DNA from: Hyphomicrobiales bacterium
Lineage (GTDB): Bacteria > Pseudomonadota > Alphaproteobacteria > Rhizobiales > Rhizobiaceae
DNA length: 64,000 nt
Reading direction: 5' to 3'
Assembly (NCBI GenBank): GCA_900469445.1
Contig: UBXM01000001.1
Coordinates: forward strand, 62,001 to 126,000
Under the pieces are notes generated by a model. The model was not told where the DNA came from and ran no database searches. It saw only the letters and a program-made list of their open reading frames with translations. The translations under genes and the position numbers were made by a program. Each line of letters begins with the position of its first letter. Position 1 is the stretch's first letter. This document shows positions 36,966 through 44,974 of the stretch, piece by piece.

Positions 36966-37119
36966 TCGATGTATCCTTCGCAGACTTGGCGACCTTCGCG
37001 GCGGCCGGCTTCTCAGATGCCTCGGGCTTGGCCTTCGGCTCCTCCGTGCGGTTGACCAGCTTCAGCGAGCCGTCTGGCTGGCGCTGGTATGAACCGCCCT
37101 TGGCGTTCAGATCTTCCAA
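36958..37119 (-). CDS. Small lysine/alanine-rich phage protein
   Basis: 53 residues starting at TTG (37119) with GAGGAG seven bases upstream; contains KGGSYQRQPDGSL and a KPAAAKVAKSAK tail. It fills the space between two tail genes exactly, its stop overlapping the tube-protein ATG. Function unknown; small basic proteins occur here in related phages. Confidence 0.6.
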   Translation of the reverse strand: MEDLNAKGGSYQRQPDGSLKLVNRTEEPKAKPEASEKPAAAKVAKSAKDTSNG

Positions 37120-37120
37120 G

Positions 37121-37537
37121 TCATTGCTCCTCTAGGTAACGGGCATTTGTGAACACGTCCTCGAACCAGACCGTGCCGCCGAGAGCCTGCTGAAGCTCAC
37201 CTTCGACATGCTCGAATGGATCGGTCGCGCCTTCGGCCATGAAACCGATGAGCTTGTTCCGGACGTAAGTTTTCAGGGCCTCGATGTCGCCGGCCGCTGC
37301 AGCGTTGTTCTGCTTCGACAGGTTCGAGGTGACGATGACGATCGCAACGTCTGCAGCCGATCGCTGCAGTGTGCGGCCGATCCGATCGCTAGGCGCGGAT
37401 CGCTCACGAGCGATGTAGGCATAGAATGCCGGTGTCGCGGGCGGCTGATCCTTTACGTTGGCCAGCTCGCCAGCGCCGCCAGCGATACGGAAGGGAGTGC
37501 CGGCCTCCTGAAGGCGATCAATGATGGACTGGATCAC
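37121..37537 (-). CDS. Tail terminator-like protein (Mu gp37 position)
   Basis: 138 residues when started at GTG 37537, whose GTGA overlaps the upstream stop and which follows GGGAGG by seven bases. The ORF could be extended to 37561. Sequence VIQSIIDRLQEAGTPFRIAGGAGELANV and DVAIVIVTSNLSKQ are alpha/beta, as in tail terminator proteins that cap the tube and join it to the head. Role inferred mainly from position. Confidence 0.65.
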   Translation of the reverse strand: MIQSIIDRLQEAGTPFRIAGGAGELANVKDQPPATPAFYAYIARERSAPSDRIGRTLQRSAADVAIVIVTSNLSKQNNAAAAGDIEALKTYVRNKLIGFMAEGATDPFEHVEGELQQALGGTVWFEDVFTNARYLEEQ

Positions 37538-38103
37538 AGCTGGGCCTCCCGAGCGAGCCACTCTCGGCCGATCGCCGTAATCTCAGCGCGGTCCTGGTCG
37601 TTGAAGCCGAGATAAGGACGTGCAGGAATCCGGATGCTGTGCTCGCCGATCGTGATGTTGCGATCGACCGCCCCCTTGGTGCCGGGCCGTACGAACCGAT
37701 ACCGCTTGCGGATCTTCTTGAAGCTGGCGCGCTGGCTGCGGGCATATTGCTGGATCTCGCCGCCGTACTGATGAATGGCTGCATATTCGACATTGCTGCC
37801 GACCTCGGCCGAGCGATCATCGGAGGTATGGACGAGCGTGTCATAAAGGTGGTTCGAAAGACGAAGGATGTTGCCGGTACCGCGCCGGCGGCCGCGAACC
37901 TTTTTCATGGAGGTGCGGCGAGCCAGTGCCTGCCAGCGCTTTCCGTCCGGATCGACCTGTCGCTCGAAGCGCCGCTGGGTCGAGGTCAGCAGATAGGCCG
38001 CGATCTCGGCAGTCAGCGCGCCTGGATGAGAAATCGAAAGACCGATCGCGGTGATGACCGGCGTCAGTTCGTCATCGATGATGAGAGAGGTGCCGGGCAT
38101 CAA
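37534..38103 (-). CDS. Virion morphogenesis protein (Mu gpG/tail completion family)
   Basis: 189 residues with KRWQALARRTSMKKVRGRR, LRLSNHLYDTLVHTSDDRSAEVGSNVEYAAIHQYGGEI and IPARPYLGFNDQD. VEYAAIHQYGG...PARPYLG is the hallmark of the Mu G/phage virion morphogenesis family, needed to finish the head-tail interface. ATGA overlap with the upstream gene. Confidence 0.85.
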   Translation of the reverse strand: MMPGTSLIIDDELTPVITAIGLSISHPGALTAEIAAYLLTSTQRRFERQVDPDGKRWQALARRTSMKKVRGRRRGTGNILRLSNHLYDTLVHTSDDRSAEVGSNVEYAAIHQYGGEIQQYARSQRASFKKIRKRYRFVRPGTKGAVDRNITIGEHSIRIPARPYLGFNDQDRAEITAIGREWLAREAQL

Positions 38104-38531
38104 AGGTGCCTCAGACTATTGCGCGTGAACACGCGACCAGGTGCGGACGCCTTCACGGTACCGCCGCCGGCTTGAGGTGATGGCACTCCTTCGGCCTCAA
38201 GTGTGATCAGACCTTTGGAGACATTCTCAAGCCAGCGGGTGGCCTCGTTATAGCCGCGAGAGATCGCGTCATCTTTCTCGGCGGATTTGCCGTAGAGATA
38301 AAAACGGGCGATATCGCAAGCCATCTTCGTCAGGATCGGTGGAACCGTCCCCAACGGAAGCCGATAGAGCTTGGCAAGATAGCCGTCGATCATGGCGGCC
38401 GCGTCCGTCAGCGCACGCTCGATCGGCGTCGGGTCGATCGTCGAGACTGGAATGTTCGTCCGGTCGGTGAGCTGGATCAGCTCCTCTTCACCGAACCGGT
38501 CGACCAGATCCTGTTGCGTGGCGTAGGACAT
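38100..38531 (-). CDS. DUF1320 protein (Mu gp36-like)
   Basis: 143 residues beginning SYATQQDLVDRFGEEELIQLTDR, the classic DUF1320 opening, followed by ALTDAAAMIDGYLAKLYRLPL and DIARFYLYG. Mu gp36 relatives act as head-completion or adaptor proteins. Located between gp35-like and gpG-like genes, as in Mu. Confidence 0.88.
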   Translation of the reverse strand: MSYATQQDLVDRFGEEELIQLTDRTNIPVSTIDPTPIERALTDAAAMIDGYLAKLYRLPLGTVPPILTKMACDIARFYLYGKSAEKDDAISRGYNEATRWLENVSKGLITLEAEGVPSPQAGGGTVKASAPGRVFTRNSLRHL

Positions 38532-38540
38532 TGGCTGGCC

Positions 38541-39341
38541 TCAGATCGCTTCGACGTTGAGGTTCGGTTCGTCGATAAGCGCCTGCAGTTCCTTCTGCGT
38601 GAAGCGACCAGCCGGATATTCCACCGGCGCTTTCGTATGAGCGATGCCGGCGCGACGGAAGCCGTCGATCGCGGACGAAATCCGGACAGCCTTCGGGCCG
38701 AAGAGCTGGGCAACGCCGGTCTCGGTGGTTTCACCAACCGTCGAGATCCCGCGCTCGTCCAACATATTGAGGAGGTCAGTGACGATCTCGACAGGATCTT
38801 CGGCAGGCGACCAGTCCTTCAGGATGCCGTCACGGGTGACGATATCGATCGTGGACATCAAGGACATGCCGACCAATGCCATGTCGACGAGATCCGCGAA
38901 GTTGCTGCAGCCCGTTTCGGCCAAAGCATCCTCGATCTTCTGAGCCGTCGCGGCGTTGCCCACCATTGCCATAGCGACGGCTGGCTCGACCGTTTGATTA
39001 TTGACGATTGAATTGACTGCCTCGGCCTTGGCAAGCGGCACGCCAGCTGCAGCACCAGCATCGACGATCGCGGCGTCACCGGCAGCATCGCCAGTGATGG
39101 CCGGCTCTGTTGCCAGGGCAGGATTGACCGGCTCGACGATCGCGCCGGCAGCGACAACCGGGCGGGTCACTGTCGAGGCAGCAAGATCACCGGCCAGATC
39201 ATCATTCTGATGCTCGCCGAGCTTCAGCGCATCGACGATATTGGCATCCGAGGTAACGCCGGAACCGGTGGAGGACGGAATGACGACTGCTGTGTCGGTT
39301 TTTGCCGTGGACTTGGCTGTGGTGGTTTTCTTGGTGGACAT
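38541..39341 (-). CDS. Mu gp35-like protein with C-terminal HeH/LEM-type segment
   Basis: 266 residues. Ala/Val-rich, low-complexity N-terminus (STKKTTTAKSTAKTDTA), a central helical region and a C-terminal YPAGRFTQKELQALIDEPNLNVE segment typical of HeH motifs found at the end of Mu gp35/HI1506-like proteins. The start at 39341 has AGAGGA before it. Probably a minor head or head-tail protein. Confidence 0.7.
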   Translation of the reverse strand: MSTKKTTTAKSTAKTDTAVVIPSSTGSGVTSDANIVDALKLGEHQNDDLAGDLAASTVTRPVVAAGAIVEPVNPALATEPAITGDAAGDAAIVDAGAAAGVPLAKAEAVNSIVNNQTVEPAVAMAMVGNAATAQKIEDALAETGCSNFADLVDMALVGMSLMSTIDIVTRDGILKDWSPAEDPVEIVTDLLNMLDERGISTVGETTETGVAQLFGPKAVRISSAIDGFRRAGIAHTKAPVEYPAGRFTQKELQALIDEPNLNVEAI

Positions 39342-39450
39342 CGAACATCCTCTTCGGTTGTTGAAAAAGGACCACCGCGGCGTGGACCTCATTGAACAAC
39401 CGCCGGCCAGCGGGAGGATAAGCTGGCCGGCTTGTCTCTCTGCGAACTCG

Positions 39451-40347
39451 TTACGCGAGCAGAGGTACGACCAGGACTTCGGCAGTGCCCGCCCATTTGT
39501 TGGTTTCACCGCCGTTGACGAGGTTGCTTTTGACGATCTCGTTGGCAGCGCCTTCCAGCGCCGGCGGCACGACCAGGAGGCGCGGATTGAGGTTCAGCGG
39601 ACGACCGTAATCGCCCTTCTGGCTGGAGATCCCGACGCGAGCCTTTTCGTAATTCTCGGCGTTGAGCGTCTGCTTCGAACCCCATGCCATCTGCCAGAAG
39701 CCGAAACCGACCTGGCAACGACCATCAACGCCGTAAATGAATTCCTTGCGGAAGAAGACATTGTCGTCGTCTTCCTTGTCCTTGCGGACGAGGTTCGTGA
39801 ACGGCTTGCGCTCCTGGTAGATGAGCGGCTTCAGCGGACGCGAAGCATCCATGAGGAACCAGGCGGTACCATTGCCACCGTCGGTGTTGGCGACAGAGAT
39901 GACCTGACCGTCGGCATCGAGAACCGGATGATCGGTGTCGAAGAAGTTCTGGCCGTCATAGCAAGGCGTGATGAAGCCGAGCGCCAGGAGAGCGAAGATC
40001 AGCTCGTCCGGGAAGCTTTCAGCCGCCATGCCGAGATCAGCAAACAGCGGGGCATAGATGCCGAGGTTATCGTCCTCGAAATCGTCCCGATCGACGCCGA
40101 GCGTGTTTTCGAAGGAACGGTTGGTCAGGCTGTAACCATGCTTTGCAAGGGCATTGATGACACGGTCGCCGATCCATTCACGGAAGCGCGGGAACTTGCC
40201 GAGCCAGCCGTATTCGTTCGTTTTGGTCGTCGACTTGATCGTCGTGGCGACCTTATCCTTCAGCGAGGTGCTGGAGGACATGCCCCGCTGGAAGGCGGCA
40301 TTGAAGCCGACACCAGCAGAGCGGAGAGTGCTGTGATTGATTTCCAT
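39451..40347 (-). CDS. Major capsid protein (Mu gpT family)
   Basis: 298 residues. INHSTLRSAGVGFNAAFQRGM at the start, FPRFREWIGDRVINALAKHGYSLTNRSFENTLGVDRDDFEDDNLGIYAPLF, and ICR-like QAMAWGSKQTLNAENYE... regions match Mu T-type head proteins, which adopt the HK97 fold. The start at 40347 follows AAGGG by seven bases; starts further upstream overlap the decoration-protein gene. Confidence 0.88.
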   Translation of the reverse strand: MEINHSTLRSAGVGFNAAFQRGMSSSTSLKDKVATTIKSTTKTNEYGWLGKFPRFREWIGDRVINALAKHGYSLTNRSFENTLGVDRDDFEDDNLGIYAPLFADLGMAAESFPDELIFALLALGFITPCYDGQNFFDTDHPVLDADGQVISVANTDGGNGTAWFLMDASRPLKPLIYQERKPFTNLVRKDKEDDDNVFFRKEFIYGVDGRCQVGFGFWQMAWGSKQTLNAENYEKARVGISSQKGDYGRPLNLNPRLLVVPPALEGAANEIVKSNLVNGGETNKWAGTAEVLVVPLLA

Positions 40348-40357
40348 TGAAGCGCCC

Positions 40358-40768
40358 TTACGCGTGAGTGACCCAGACGCCCTGGTCATCGACATCGGCG
40401 ATCTTGCCGACAACGGACCGGGTATCGCCGCCATTGGTTTTCGCGACCGTCTGGTCATCGACGCCGTAGGCATCGGAACCGATATCGGCGCGGGTGATGA
40501 GATCGGCTGCCGCCGAGTTTTCCCAGCGGAACGTGCCCAGCTCTTGCTCAGCCGTCACCGCGCCGGCAGCGCCGCCGGTGTTGTCGACGAGGCGGGCATT
40601 GCGGGCTGCACCCTTCAGGGTGGCGACAGCGGTAACCGGCGCGAGATATCCCGCGGCGGTAATGGCGACCATCGCGCCCGCATGGAGCTTGACGCCGGCA
40701 GCAACCGGGATCTGACGCTTGGTGGTTTCACGGCGGGGCGTGTTGCGATCTGCAGAAAGAGCGGTCAA
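40358..40768 (-). CDS. Capsid decoration-like protein (DUF2190-like)
   Basis: 136 residues rich in Ala/Gly/Val: RQIPVAAGVKLHAGAMVAITAAGYLAPVTA and GTFRWENSAAADLI. It resembles small head-decoration proteins (DUF2190 style) encoded between protease/scaffold and capsid. Ten bases before gpT, with an ATGA overlap to the protease. Confidence 0.65.
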   Translation of the reverse strand: MTALSADRNTPRRETTKRQIPVAAGVKLHAGAMVAITAAGYLAPVTAVATLKGAARNARLVDNTGGAAGAVTAEQELGTFRWENSAAADLITRADIGSDAYGVDDQTVAKTNGGDTRSVVGKIADVDDQGVWVTHA

Positions 40769-41397
40769 CGGCTTGCCTCCATGGCTTCCTTGGACTTCAC
40801 CATGTCCTCGGCGCTGAGACCCATCTGACGCATGACGGCAACATCAGCATCGTCGAGGCCGGCCGTCGGGCTGTCCTTCGGCGGAATGGCGCTGATGCGC
40901 TGCGCGCTCGTCAGAACCGGCGCGTTGCTGATGAAGGTCTCGAATTGCTTCGGATCGGCCTTATGGGCAGCGAGACCCCAGTCCTTCAGCGCCGGCGCGA
41001 GCTTGCCGTCCCGGATCGCATCGCCGACAGCATCCTCGGCATCCTTGTCGGCATTACGCTGCTGGAGCGACTTCAGGTCGGCCTGCATGGCGGAAACCTG
41101 CTCGATGGGAACATACTTGTTCGGATCAACGACACCGGCCTTGTGAGCGGACGCCAGAGCCGTGACGATCTCGTCGGTCGTGGCGTCTTCCTTCTGGCCG
41201 GCGGCGATGGCGATCTTCTTGCGATCGGCAATGGCCGACTGGACGGCAAGCGCGACGGCCTCGGACTTGGCGTCCTTCGTCAGACCGGCTGCAACGGCGA
41301 TCGCCGTCGAGCTGGTCAGCAGCGAGTTGATGGCAACAATGACATCATCCTCGCTGCCGCCCTCGGACAGGCCGAGAGCAGCAAGCACCTTCTTCAT
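40765..41397 (-). CDS. Internal in-frame scaffold product (Mu gpZ-like)
   Basis: An ATG inside the protease gene at 41397 (KKVLAALGLSEGG) is preceded by AGAGG with five-base spacing, better than either start of the full gene. It would yield a 210-residue protein equal to the scaffold half, as in phage Mu, where gene Z lies inside gene I. Seen in the sequence; expression is inferred. Confidence 0.6.
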   Translation of the reverse strand: MKKVLAALGLSEGGSEDDVIVAINSLLTSSTAIAVAAGLTKDAKSEAVALAVQSAIADRKKIAIAAGQKEDATTDEIVTALASAHKAGVVDPNKYVPIEQVSAMQADLKSLQQRNADKDAEDAVGDAIRDGKLAPALKDWGLAAHKADPKQFETFISNAPVLTSAQRISAIPPKDSPTAGLDDADVAVMRQMGLSAEDMVKSKEAMEASR

Positions 41398-41922
41398 GGA
41401 AACCTCTGTGGTTGGGGCTGCAGAAAAAATGGAGTGAGCCGAAACCTCGGACAGATTGAGGTTCGGAACGTTGGTCAGGCCGACATTGAGGAGCGCCCGG
41501 ACAGATCCGTTCTCCTTCGAATGGAAATAGACCGGCGAGATGTAACGGTACTCGCGGGCCTTGATCGCGGCCGAGGCATTGGCAGTCCACTCGACACGGC
41601 CATAGAGACCATCAGCGCGTGCCTGGACTTCCTTGATCCAGCCTGCGGCGGGAGCCGGCAAACCGTTCTTCTGGGAATTGATGCTCTGGTGCTCGTAGTC
41701 GATCAGGATGTCGGTCGAGCCATGATAGCTGCGCGTCTGCGCTGCGATCTGCTCCAGCATGGCCATGTCGCCAGCATCATATGGGCCACGACCATCCCGA
41801 CCGGAGAATTTTCCGGCCGGGATGAGCAGGATCCACGGCTGATCGACGGCCGTGGCCGACAAGTCCGCCGCATGGGCAGACAAGAACGAGGCTGAGAGGA
41901 TGGCAGCGAGAGCGGTTTTCAT
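40765..41922 (-). CDS. Head maturation protease/scaffold (Mu gpI family)
   Basis: 385 residues if started at 41922; an in-frame ATG at 41958 is possible and neither has a clear ribosome site. WILLIPAGKFSGRDGRGPY, DILIDYEHQ and AAGWIKEVQARADGLYGRVEW are conserved in Mu gpI proteases. The C-terminal half (from about residue 176) is a helical scaffold. A second in-frame start for that half is listed separately. Confidence 0.85.
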   Translation of the reverse strand: MKTALAAILSASFLSAHAADLSATAVDQPWILLIPAGKFSGRDGRGPYDAGDMAMLEQIAAQTRSYHGSTDILIDYEHQSINSQKNGLPAPAAGWIKEVQARADGLYGRVEWTANASAAIKAREYRYISPVYFHSKENGSVRALLNVGLTNVPNLNLSEVSAHSIFSAAPTTEVSMKKVLAALGLSEGGSEDDVIVAINSLLTSSTAIAVAAGLTKDAKSEAVALAVQSAIADRKKIAIAAGQKEDATTDEIVTALASAHKAGVVDPNKYVPIEQVSAMQADLKSLQQRNADKDAEDAVGDAIRDGKLAPALKDWGLAAHKADPKQFETFISNAPVLTSAQRISAIPPKDSPTAGLDDADVAVMRQMGLSAEDMVKSKEAMEASR

Positions 41923-42032
41923 GCGGCGAAAATGCCAGCCGCAGGCATGCAATCCCATTCGCAGACATTTGGGATGCCGCGATTATCTCAGGTGAGGAAA
42001 AGGGGGAACCGGCTCAATGCGCCGTTGGGATC

Positions 42033-42088
42033 AACATAGCACGCGAGGGTGAAGGCTCAAGGTCGAATTTGAAGCCCTTTTGAAGCCC
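42033..42088 (-). promoter_or_regulatory. Candidate head-operon late promoter with upstream repeats
   Basis: Minus strand TTGAGC (42060-42055), 16 bases, TATGTT (42038-42033) upstream of the protease gene, the place of Mu promoter PI. Just upstream, GGGCTTCAAA occurs twice with an 11-base period (42068-42088 on the plus strand as TTTGAAGCCC). The repeats are placed where an activator would touch polymerase. The 245-base gap 41923-42167 holds no other gene. Confidence 0.45.
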
Positions 42089-42167
42089 GTGGACGCGCAT
42101 AGGGGGCTTCTCGGCGATAACCGGGCGTCAAAGCCTCTGTACGACGCTCCTGAGGCCGCCGTTTCGA

Positions 42168-43382
42168 TCATCGATTTCGCCGATCGAGGAGAATACGCAC
42201 GGCCTCGTTTTTGAGGATCCGTTGAACCGTCTCTTCGCGGACGTAGTGAAAAGAGGTGACGAAGGCGATGCGGGTTTTCGGGTTCACCTGCAAAGCCACA
42301 TAGCGCCAGCGTCCATCGGCGACCTGCTGAAGAATGAAGCTGCGCTCCGGATCCTGCAGGATCAATGTCGGGTCGGTCCCGATCGACAGGAGGCTTCGAT
42401 AGTCTTGGATGGTGAGATCCGGGAATCGCTGCCTCTGCCGGACCATCGCATCAGCCTCGATGATGGCTGCTCGAACATCCGCGCCGATCGCCGGTGCGAA
42501 GGTTTCCGCGATGGCCGCGACCGGCATGCTGCCGCGAGGATCAACGAAGAAGCGCTCGAAGGCACTGCTGGCGATGCGCTCCTCGACCCCGGCCGCGACG
42601 AACTCGGGCTTCGCATCTGCGATCTTCTCGGCGAATGCCTGGGCAACCCGTGCCTCGTAACCAGCCCGGCCGGGATTGTACGCCCAGCCTGGATCGATGC
42701 CATCGGGAACGCGGGTGATCTCGCCGGTGCGCCGGTTCGTAAAATTGCGCCAGGTGTTTTCCGGCGGCTCGAAAAACAGGTTCTCGCCTTCAGCAATTAA
42801 CCTGTCGATATCTCGCTGGGAAAGGCTCTGCAGCGTGCAGCGGCAACCCCAGCCACACGGCGGAGCCCATTCGTTCCAATACGGGTGGTCAACAGGCAAG
42901 ACAAGATTGTGCCGGCGGGCATGCTGCGGACGAACATGATCGTCGCGCATCGTGACGTAGCGCAGGAACGGCCGGCCACGCTTGTTTTGCTCGAATGCCG
43001 CCCAGTGACCGGCGGCATAGGACACACGCATGTTGGTATCAAAAATCCGCTCCAGGCGGCGAGCGCTGCCGAGTTGCGCCGGCACCATCTCACCGGTGTC
43101 CGGATCCTCGACCATCTTCTTGCCCCACCAGCCCTTTGCCTGGAGCACCGGCTGAAGGTTACGAGCGAACCACTGCGGGGTTTTGCCTTCCTTCAAAGCC
43201 CGTTCAAAGGCCTCTGAAATATCGTTCAAGATGTCGAAGCCGGCCGATTTTGCGACCGTGAACATGGTGGCGTGTTCGTCCTGCCAGAAATCCAGATAGG
43301 AATATGCGCCGCGCAGCTCGGGCTTGCGCGCCTCGAAAGCGCGGATCGCCTCTGTCGGCTGGATCGGCTTCAAATCGACCAT
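42168..43382 (-). CDS. Mu gpF-like minor head protein
   Basis: 404 residues. FARNLQPVLQAKGWWG, RRLERIFDTNMRVSYAAGHWAAFEQ and PYLRYVTMRDDHVRPQHAR-like motifs with NEWAPPCGWGCRCTLQSLSQ define the Mu F/SPP1 gp7 head morphogenesis family. The last 110 residues (from about YRSLLSIGTDPTLILQ to FVTSFHYV) look like an added phage polyvalent nuclease-type domain, weak evidence. Start overlaps the portal stop (TGATG). Confidence 0.85.
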   Translation of the reverse strand: MVDLKPIQPTEAIRAFEARKPELRGAYSYLDFWQDEHATMFTVAKSAGFDILNDISEAFERALKEGKTPQWFARNLQPVLQAKGWWGKKMVEDPDTGEMVPAQLGSARRLERIFDTNMRVSYAAGHWAAFEQNKRGRPFLRYVTMRDDHVRPQHARRHNLVLPVDHPYWNEWAPPCGWGCRCTLQSLSQRDIDRLIAEGENLFFEPPENTWRNFTNRRTGEITRVPDGIDPGWAYNPGRAGYEARVAQAFAEKIADAKPEFVAAGVEERIASSAFERFFVDPRGSMPVAAIAETFAPAIGADVRAAIIEADAMVRQRQRFPDLTIQDYRSLLSIGTDPTLILQDPERSFILQQVADGRWRYVALQVNPKTRIAFVTSFHYVREETVQRILKNEAVRILLDRRNR

Positions 43383-44974
43383 CAGATGCCATCACTCAAA
43401 GGTTCATTCCCCATTCCAGCCAGGCGCGCTGCAAATGCCGCCTGGGCCAGCTTACTGGCAAGCGCCTCAACATCAAGCTGGCGCAGATGATCGGCGAGCA
43501 TCTGCCGCGCCTCCTCGACGGTCGAGACGGCTGCGAGTTTTGCATCGAGCCCTTCGATGATCTGATCGACCGCCGGCACGAATCCATCTTCAGCAAGCAT
43601 GTCCTCGATCGAGAGGTCGATATCGTCCTTGAAGTCGCTTCTCATCTGGGGGCGATGAACGGCAACGCCGATCGGCGGCTCGACCCTCTTTGGAAGCGCC
43701 GGCGGCTGCTTGCCCTGGTCATCCTTCGGCGGCTCGGATCTCTGGCCGAGCAGCTCTTCGTCATCGCCGGGATCTTCGATACCGAGCTTGTCGCGGACGA
43801 CGGACATGCCGACCTTGCCGCCCATGCTGACAAAGGTTTTCACGTTGCCCATCCACTTATCCAGATCGACAGCTTCCGGCCTACCGATCCTGATCGTCGG
43901 ATAAGCCTTCTGCGGGCCACGGTTGAGGTCAATATATGGACGGACAAGATCGCGGTTGAGAGAGGCGGCGAGCTGCTTGGCATCGGAACACTCGATGTCA
44001 GACTTCACACCGTCATGGACCTTCGCCTGGGCGTAGCCGCTGGAACCGCTCATGTCGGTCGTGCCAGTTTGACCAAGCACCAGCTTGGACACCTGCCGAT
44101 CGAGCCAGTCGGCCCGCTTCTCATAAAGCTCGTGTGAGCCGGAGATATCGGCCTTCACGAACTCGACCGCCATCGAGGCCGGCACGATCGCCGAATAGTC
44201 GACGCCGATATTGGCGACGGCCTGCATCAAGACTTCCTTGTCCGTCTCGCTGGCGCCGGGACCGTATTTCCCCAGGCGCAGCGGCTGACCATAGGCCTCG
44301 GCAAAGATCGCCCAGTCCTTCTGGGTGAAGCTCTTGAACAGGAATGTCCAGCAGACAGCGCGCGCGATGCCGCCACGGATCGGCAGGCCCGATTTAACCT
44401 TGGCGCAGTGGAAAACCCATTTGAACGGCGCGAGAGGAACATCGCCCGAAGTTTCACGCAACAGCGGCGTCTCGCCGTCGATCTCGGAGAACCGGAACCA
44501 ACGCGGATCCCGCCACTTGAGCGCGACTGGCTCCCACTGGCTGGCTGACGTGTCCCAGATGATCTCGGTACCGGAAAACCCCTTCCCGGTTGCATCGAGA
44601 ATGTCGATCAGCTCAGTCTCAAAAGCATCGCGCTTGACGAAGGCGCGGATCATATCCGCGTTCGCTTCGTCCTCTGCCTTGTCGCTTGCAGCCTCTACGG
44701 TGACATCGAGGCCGGCCACCTGCAGCTTCCTCGATCCCAGAACGCCAGCGTAATGAAGGTCTCGTTCCTCCATGTCTTCGGCCAGTTCGAGATAGGCCTG
44801 CGGATCTCCATTCATGCTGGTGCGCAGCATACGGCCGAGCTTTCCCGGTGTTAGGCCCGACGCCTGGTGCTCGATGTTCGGACGGCGCACGCCCATGGTC
44901 GTTGGCGCGGCTTGCTCGCGCTTCAGGCTGGCGGTGCTGACGGGACGCCCGTACTGGTCAAGAAGCTGAACCAT
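43382..44974 (-). CDS. Portal protein (DUF935, Mu gp29)
   Basis: 530 residues. Typical DUF935: LTPGKLGRMLRTSMNGDPQAYLELAEDMEERDLHYAGVLGSRKLQVAGLDV, VLGQTGTTDMSGSSGYAQAKVH and DLVRPYIDLN. It forms the DNA gate at the capsid vertex. The ATG at 44974 overlaps the end of the terminase reading frame as TGATG, which also tells which terminase frame is the correct one. Confidence 0.9.
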   Translation of the reverse strand: MVQLLDQYGRPVSTASLKREQAAPTTMGVRRPNIEHQASGLTPGKLGRMLRTSMNGDPQAYLELAEDMEERDLHYAGVLGSRKLQVAGLDVTVEAASDKAEDEANADMIRAFVKRDAFETELIDILDATGKGFSGTEIIWDTSASQWEPVALKWRDPRWFRFSEIDGETPLLRETSGDVPLAPFKWVFHCAKVKSGLPIRGGIARAVCWTFLFKSFTQKDWAIFAEAYGQPLRLGKYGPGASETDKEVLMQAVANIGVDYSAIVPASMAVEFVKADISGSHELYEKRADWLDRQVSKLVLGQTGTTDMSGSSGYAQAKVHDGVKSDIECSDAKQLAASLNRDLVRPYIDLNRGPQKAYPTIRIGRPEAVDLDKWMGNVKTFVSMGGKVGMSVVRDKLGIEDPGDDEELLGQRSEPPKDDQGKQPPALPKRVEPPIGVAVHRPQMRSDFKDDIDLSIEDMLAEDGFVPAVDQIIEGLDAKLAAVSTVEEARQMLADHLRQLDVEALASKLAQAAFAARLAGMGNEPLSDGI

